The notes beneath the pieces are model-generated. The model was not told the DNA's origin, did no database searches, and saw only the letters and a program-made list of their open reading frames with translations. From Candidatus Amunia macphersoniae (GTDB lineage Bacteria > Chloroflexota > Dormibacteria > Aeolococcales > Aeolococcaceae), in the NCBI GenBank assembly GCA_016464795.1, contig JAEKNN010000024.1, positions 1 through 38,784 on the forward strand: a stretch of 38,784 nucleotides of DNA, written 5' to 3'. The position numbers were made by a program, and so were the translations under genes. Position 1 is the first letter of the stretch, and every line of letters starts with the position of its first letter. Positions 34,737-38,784 of this stretch are shown one piece after another.

Positions 34737-34882
34737 GGGCGGGGAAGGAGGGGCCTCACCGGGCGCTTCGAACAGGGCTTCGACGCCGTAAGAGGTCGCG
34801 ATCAACGCGCCGCCGGCGCGTCCCTCGCGACCTCCGGCGTCTGCAGAAACTTGCGCCCGGTGAGGCCCCTCCTTCCCCGCCC
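34737..34882. repeat. Structured inverted-repeat element, copy 2
   Basis: Arms 34737-34766 and 34853-34882 pair perfectly for 30 bp. The 86-nt inside starts TTCGAACAGGGCTTCG and ends CTGCAGAAACTT. Inner stem: GACGCC/GGCGTC and AGGTCGCG/CGCGACCT, then ACGCGCC/GGCGCGT. It lies 25 nt after the sigma-like gene. 34712-35011 has no gene. Confidence 0.85.
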
Positions 34883-34999
34883 GTCCTGGTCGGGTAAACG
34901 GACCGAGAAGCTGCGTGGGGCCCGGGATGCTCCTCCTGCACGTCGAGGCGAACAGGGCGGCTCGGCCATGGCGCCGCCGTGATCCTGCCGCCGCGCGCA

Positions 35000-35011
35000 T
35001 AGAGTCTCGCT
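35000..35011 (+). promoter_or_regulatory. -10 box for a leaderless start
   Basis: TAGAGT at 35000-35005, 6 nt before GTG 35012. It favours GTG 35012 over ATG 35063. Confidence 0.5.
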
Positions 35012-35665
35012 GTGTCAGGTCCGTCACGACGTCCCCGTGCTGCTCATCATCAGGGGGCTGATATGGCACAAAGTCTTGCCATCCTGTTGATCACGACCGC
35101 CGGTCTGGCGGCGTGCGGCTCATCAGCCGGCACATCGTCGCCCGCGTCATCGGGCGCCGCGTCGACGCCGACGAATGCGAACAGCAGTGCGTCCGGCGCA
35201 TCGGGCTCGGCAACGGCGCTGGCGCAGGACGACTGCACCGCTGCGGGCGTGAGCGGTCCGGTGCTGAACAGCCAGGGCGGGTACATGACCATGGCGGTGG
35301 CGAGCGGTTGGAAGACGGCTGACGACATGGGCACGCTCAACGTGTGGAAGGCGGTCAAGGCCGACGGAAGCTTCTTGGAGGTGTCCGACGCCTCAACCGC
35401 CAACGGGCATGACTCGGCGGCGATCGCGGCCACGCAGGCACACAACATGTCGACCTCGGTGATGACCTGCCCGGTGGCCGGAGAGAAGGCCTACCTCATC
35501 AGCACCAAGAATGGGGCGGGCGCCACGATCTACCACATGTACATCCAGCACGGCGGCAACGCGCCGCTGCAGGTGTTCATCAGTCCCGGCGACCAGGCGC
35601 CCGCCGCGGCGCTGGTCCCGGACGTGAAGGGCATGCTCGGCAGCTGGAGGTGGGCGAGCCCCTAG
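35012..35665 (+). CDS. Predicted lipoprotein
   Basis: 217 aa from GTG 35012; ATG 35063 gives 200 aa but a signal peptide without positive charge, whereas the longer form has a charged RRPR n-region. Lipobox AGLAAC, then a Ser/Ala/Gly linker. The mature domain holds paired Cys (DDCTAAGVSG, VMTCPVAG) and ends MLGSWRWASP, like LLTAWKWSS in the lipoprotein at 32099. Probably cell-surface; function unknown. Confidence 0.65.
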   Translation: MSGPSRRPRAAHHQGADMAQSLAILLITTAGLAACGSSAGTSSPASSGAASTPTNANSSASGASGSATALAQDDCTAAGVSGPVLNSQGGYMTMAVASGWKTADDMGTLNVWKAVKADGSFLEVSDASTANGHDSAAIAATQAHNMSTSVMTCPVAGEKAYLISTKNGAGATIYHMYIQHGGNAPLQVFISPGDQAPAAALVPDVKGMLGSWRWASP

Positions 35666-35924
35666 TGGCAGCATGACGTCGGCCCAACCCAGGGGCGTCG
35701 CGTCCACGCGGGGAGTTGACAAAGTCAGACCTGGCTTTTGGTGTAAGCGCTCAACACCAGTTTGCCGAAGCGCCTTGGGACCACTGTGAGCTGACGTGTG
35801 TCTGCTGCCGGGACGCCCGGATGGCAATGCTGACCAGCTGAGGCGGGGATCCCAGGCGTGGGATGACGCTGCCCACGCCATCTGGCAGATGGCTGAGCTG
35901 ACCCTGGAGAAGGAGGGACTTGCG
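35666..35924. other. Intergenic stretch with promoter-like and hairpin sequences
   Basis: A TTGACA (35717) inside TGAC-AAA-GTCA and a small TGGTGT/ACACCA hairpin about 25 bp on. No gene is convincing before the small ORF at 35925. Confidence 0.4.
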
Positions 35925-36002
35925 ATGAGCGAGCCAATCGTGCCCTTCGTGAACTCGTCAGGTACGTTCATGGGTCTCGAGGTCCTCAGCACTTCGAGCT
36001 GA
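35925..36002 (+). CDS. Possible 25-aa peptide gene, unknown
   Basis: ATG 35925 follows AAGGAGGG with 8-nt spacing, one of the strongest ribosome sites in the window. The peptide is MSEPIVPFVNSSGTFMGLEV plus LSTSS, no Cys. An in-frame extension to GTG 35796 adds a helical stretch (DDAAHAIWQMAELTLEKEG), so it may be the end of a 68-aa protein instead. No peptide-modifying gene is nearby. Confidence 0.4.
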   Translation: MSEPIVPFVNSSGTFMGLEVLSTSS

Positions 36003-36125
36003 TCGGAAGCCTGAGCTGAACGTCCGCGGAACTGATGGCGCGATGTCCGTGCGGTGTCCGCCGTCTGGCGGCAGCGTGGGGCTGTGAGGGCAGCCGCCGC
36101 CGTGCCTACCATCTGCAGCCATGCA

Positions 36126-36749
36126 ATGCCGCCGATCATGATGAGGTCATCGAGCCCGCGCAGGCGCGAGCTCGCCGAGCGACCATCGACGCACGGCGCA
36201 GGAGGTCGCGCCATCCTGGTGATCGGCGACGACCAGGAACTGGCCACCGCCCTGCGCGACCGCCTCGACCGTGCCTACGTCACCGTGCTCGAGGTTCGCC
36301 CCGGAGAAGAGGATGAGGCGGTGGCCGCGTGCCATCCGTGGCCGTGGATGGTGGTTGGCGGCACCGCCCGGATCATCGCAGACGTTGTCGACCGGCTCGG
36401 TCGGGCTCCGGTGCTGGTGATCTGGCAGGGTGCACAGCCGCCCTGCCTGCCTGCGCACACAGTGGCCGGGCGGAGCTTCGCGCACATCGCGAGGTCGATC
36501 GAGGCCGCACTGGCAGGCGAGGCGGCGGGGATGACCCTCGATGTCGGTGACGGCCTCAGCATGCCGGACGGCGCTCACGCGTCCTGTCCGGCGCTCGAAG
36601 CGCTGGTCGCCAGTCATCCGCGTCCGGTCTTTGCTCCCTGGTGGCGCTTCCACTCAGCAACCCGCACCCTGGCAGCACACGGCATGCCGCTGCGTCCTGC
36701 GCAGTTGAGTGGTGCAGGGGTGGCCCTGGTCTCTGCGGAGGGGGGCTGA
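36126..36749 (+). CDS. Response-regulator-like protein, degenerate
   Basis: 207 aa from ATG 36126; GTG 36054 is a longer option and ATG 36138 a shorter one. The start ILVIGDDQELATALRDRLD, the turn VTVLEV and WMVVGG follow the first strands of a receiver domain, but the phospho-acceptor Asp and Lys are not evident. A TACCAT box lies at 36107-36112. The stop overlaps the next start (TGATG). First of a coupled three-gene set; function unknown. Confidence 0.55.
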   Translation: MPPIMMRSSSPRRRELAERPSTHGAGGRAILVIGDDQELATALRDRLDRAYVTVLEVRPGEEDEAVAACHPWPWMVVGGTARIIADVVDRLGRAPVLVIWQGAQPPCLPAHTVAGRSFAHIARSIEAALAGEAAGMTLDVGDGLSMPDGAHASCPALEALVASHPRPVFAPWWRFHSATRTLAAHGMPLRPAQLSGAGVALVSAEGG

Positions 36750-37387
36750 TGCGTGCCAATGTCGAGGTGCTCATCGTCGAGGACGATGCCCAGACGCTGG
36801 AGGAGTTGCGCGTCCACTTCACACGCAAGCGCTTCCATCCGCTGGCCACGCGCAGCGCCGCCCACGCCGTGCAAGCGCTGCGCAACAACGCTGAGTCGAC
36901 CCGGCCAGTCCTTGCCATCGTCGACTGGGATCTGTCCAAAGCGCCCGACCAGTCCCTGACCAGTCGCGATGTGCTCGGGATGCTGGGCCGCGAGCTCGCC
37001 GACTGCCTCACCGTCGTGTACTCAGCCAACATCGACTCCTTCCGAGTCCGCAGCGAGATCTACCGCGCCCACCCCCGCGCATGGCTGCACGACAAGCGCG
37101 ACGGCGAGCAATCGCTGATGGAGCGTGTCGACCGCATGCTCGACCAGACAGTCGCCGATCTCACCGTCAAGGAGGGCTCGGTGGTGATTCATCTGCCCAC
37201 CCTCGCCGAGCACCACCATCGCGAGGCGGTCCGCCTGCTGGTTCACCACCCGGAGATCGTCACCTTTCATTCCGACACCGCCACCAAGGCGGTGCGCAGG
37301 TTCGGTGAGTGGCTCACTCGCCAAGGCTCGTCGATGGCCGTGGTCAGTCACGGGAACCGCAAGTATCGGCTCGGGCCCCGAGCGTGA
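36749..37387 (+). CDS. Response-regulator receiver protein with atypical C-terminus
   Basis: 212 aa from ATG 36749. Receiver signature: VEVLIVEDDAQTLEELRVHF (acidic pair D12/D13), LAIVDWDLSKA (D59 as likely phospho-acceptor), VVYSAN (Thr/Ser position) and LHDKRDG (Lys). The remaining about 75 aa (HLPTLAEHHHREAVRLLVHH, TATKAVRRFGEWLTRQGSS) is no output domain I recognise and may bind the neighbour. It is coupled to both genes (TGATG before, GTGA after). Confidence 0.7.
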   Translation: MRANVEVLIVEDDAQTLEELRVHFTRKRFHPLATRSAAHAVQALRNNAESTRPVLAIVDWDLSKAPDQSLTSRDVLGMLGRELADCLTVVYSANIDSFRVRSEIYRAHPRAWLHDKRDGEQSLMERVDRMLDQTVADLTVKEGSVVIHLPTLAEHHHREAVRLLVHHPEIVTFHSDTATKAVRRFGEWLTRQGSSMAVVSHGNRKYRLGPRA

Positions 37388-38709
37388 ACCTGACCGTGGC
37401 CGAGGTCGCCGAGCTGCCGCTGGCGGCGGCGCTGCTCGACGGTGACGAGGTGCTCGCGCACACGCCGGAATGGCGCCCTGCCGGCCCCGGTGCCGTCACC
37501 TATCGCAGCCACCGCAGCTCGCTGGTGGTCAGCACCGCCGCCGACGTCCACCCCATGTGCCTTCCCGTAGTCACCCGGTTGCTCGAGGAGATCGGCGCAG
37601 CCGCCGCTTCACTCCCTCACCGACAGTCCCTTCGGGTGAGCATGCTGGCGGCGGCGCTGCGCATCGTCGCCGGCGGTGGCGTCGGCCCCACCGGCAGGAG
37701 TGCGGAGGTGCTGGAGCACGCCTGCGCCGGGATCGCTGCTCGCACCGCGCTGGCGGTGTCGGTGCACGAGGTCGAGGATTTCGCGGTGCTCGCGCCATCG
37801 GTGGCCGCGCTGGTGCTCGTCCAGCTGGCGGCCAATGCCGAACGTCATGACCGCGCCGCTTCTGTGATGCTGTCGGCGCGGGAGCTCACCTTTACGGTCG
37901 CCTGGCCGGGCTCGCAGCGGTCGTCTGGGGTGGCCACGGCGCGCCGTCGCGCGGCGAGGGCGCGCTGGGGCTGGGGCTTCGCGCGCATCGCTGCCGACGC
38001 CATCGGCGGCGTCGTCTACCCGCCGGCCGAGGATGCTGCCGGGTTGCGCAGCGCCGTCCTCGAGGTCGGGCTCAACCGCCTGGCGCTGCCGCTGGCGCTG
38101 CTCGGCGGCACCCACAGCGTCACCGTCCGCAAGGCCACCCGAGCCTGGGACGAGGAGACCTCTCTGATCCCGGGGAGCGTCGTGCCCCCCGAGAGCCGGG
38201 CAGCTCGTTGCTCGGCCGCCGCGGCCACGGTGCCGGGCGCGATCGTGCAGCAGGAGGGCTGGTCGGGACGCTCGGTGGCCGGCGGCAACACCTGGCTGGC
38301 GATCCCGCGGGACGACGTCCTCGATCGCGCTCGCGACGTGCTCGACGGCATGGTCCACGAGCGTGCGCTCTGGGAGAGCGTGCCGGATCCTGCCAACTCG
38401 CGCATCGTGGCGCTGGCGGCGATCCTCGCCGCCCTGCTGGGAGGTGACCTCGACCGAGTGTCCGGCGAGACCTGGAACCGGCGCGCCCCGCAGGTCGCGG
38501 CCGCCTACGGGCTGACCATTGCTGTGCCGCGCTTCGAGGGCGTCGGGGCAGTGGAGCCGCGGGTTGCGCTGTTCCTGGCCGCCGAGTTCGGCGACCGCCT
38601 CGACGCCGAGGGAGACGACCTCCACCTGCGCATCGCTCCCCAACACCGCGAGAACCCGTTGGTGCGCGTCTTTCTTGCGCCTGGCGACGACTCCCTGAAG
38701 CTCAGCTGA
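37384..38709 (+). CDS. HATPase-like protein, degenerate sensor or kinase candidate
   Basis: 441 aa from GTG 37384, overlapping the receiver stop. Residues about 135-230 resemble the HATPase_c fold: LVLVQLAANAERHDRA (N-box, N and H) and ARWGWGFARIAADAIGG (G2-like lid and helix). The usual DxGxG box is replaced by WPGSQRSSG and no DHp His-box is seen, so it is probably not a plain kinase. The C-terminal 190 aa is unrecognised. Together with 36126 and 36749 it forms a compact cassette that could work like an anti-sigma or partner-switching set. Confidence 0.5.
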   Translation: MNLTVAEVAELPLAAALLDGDEVLAHTPEWRPAGPGAVTYRSHRSSLVVSTAADVHPMCLPVVTRLLEEIGAAAASLPHRQSLRVSMLAAALRIVAGGGVGPTGRSAEVLEHACAGIAARTALAVSVHEVEDFAVLAPSVAALVLVQLAANAERHDRAASVMLSARELTFTVAWPGSQRSSGVATARRRAARARWGWGFARIAADAIGGVVYPPAEDAAGLRSAVLEVGLNRLALPLALLGGTHSVTVRKATRAWDEETSLIPGSVVPPESRAARCSAAAATVPGAIVQQEGWSGRSVAGGNTWLAIPRDDVLDRARDVLDGMVHERALWESVPDPANSRIVALAAILAALLGGDLDRVSGETWNRRAPQVAAAYGLTIAVPRFEGVGAVEPRVALFLAAEFGDRLDAEGDDLHLRIAPQHRENPLVRVFLAPGDDSLKLS

Positions 38710-38755
38710 GGAGGGTGGACGTCCGCGCACTAGTCAGTATGGAAGCTGGCCGGCC

Positions 38756-38784
38756 ATGAAGAAGGGCCGGCCCAACGAGCATCG
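38756..38784 (+). CDS. Start of a gene cut by the window edge
   Basis: ATG 38756 opens MKKGRPNEH, running off the end. There is no other evidence than the open frame and its place after the last gene. Confidence 0.25.

Noticed and set aside
14148..34882. Terminal repeats of an insertion sequence
   Set aside because: Each copy is a closed 140-146-bp unit, and arm sequences are not shared between the copies.
37609..38730. Minus-strand 373-aa frame
   Set aside because: Antisense shadow of the HATPase-like gene, with Arg/His-rich composition typical of shadows.

Overview
This is high-GC DNA from an actinomycete-type bacterium. The main evidence is three genes tied to mycothiol: an MshC-type cysteine ligase (29125), a mycothiol-dependent maleylpyruvate isomerase-family protein (26894) and an MshB/Mca-like PIG-L deacetylase (21350). 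In addition, about a dozen genes start with GTG or ATG 6-8 nt after a TANNNT-like -10 box, the leaderless layout common in Actinobacteria. The genus cannot be named from the sequence.

Layout. 1-2550 is a graveyard: an IS110-family transposase with several frameshifts, a broken ParB-like gene, a broken XRE-type HTH gene on the minus strand and an unrecognised minus-strand remnant. 2536-5827 holds two secreted proteins with different catalytic-looking N-termini (GH25-like and C39-peptidase-like) but collinear C-terminal FG-GAP/VCBS-like repeats. 5910-14138 is a sugar cluster: a divergent methyltransferase, then an overlapping plus-strand operon of GT2 glycosyltransferase, GmhA-like isomerase, NAD-dependent epimerase, a HAD-phosphatase/transaldolase fusion, methyltransferase, HddA-like kinase, HddC-like nucleotidyltransferase and methyltransferase. 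Together these give nearly every step from pentose-phosphate sugars to a nucleotide-activated heptose (probably GDP-D-glycero-D-manno-heptose), plus transfer and methylation.

14392-21012 has a GNAT gene, a four-gene minus-strand operon (MarR, MFS, type II NADH dehydrogenase, aldo-keto reductase) and a secreted GH5 glycosidase followed by a 101-bp tandem repeat. 21013-34711 is mostly housekeeping and conserved hypothetical genes: PIG-L, DUF3465 lipoprotein, DUF2236/MpaB, SDR, lipase-like hydrolase, DUF2277, tyrosine phosphatase, tRNA-Asp, Nudix, MshC, DAHP synthase, GNAT, SRPBCC and a sigma-70-like protein lacking region 4. 35012-38709 ends with a lipoprotein, a possible small peptide gene and an overlapping three-gene signalling-like cassette (response-regulator-like proteins and a degenerate HATPase-like protein).

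The most unusual non-coding signal is a pair of elements at 14148-14287 and 34737-34882. Each has an outer stem of exactly 30 bp whose sequence differs between the copies while pairing is kept, and both share conserved unpaired internal-loop strands and an inner hairpin. This looks like an undescribed structured RNA or DNA hairpin family.
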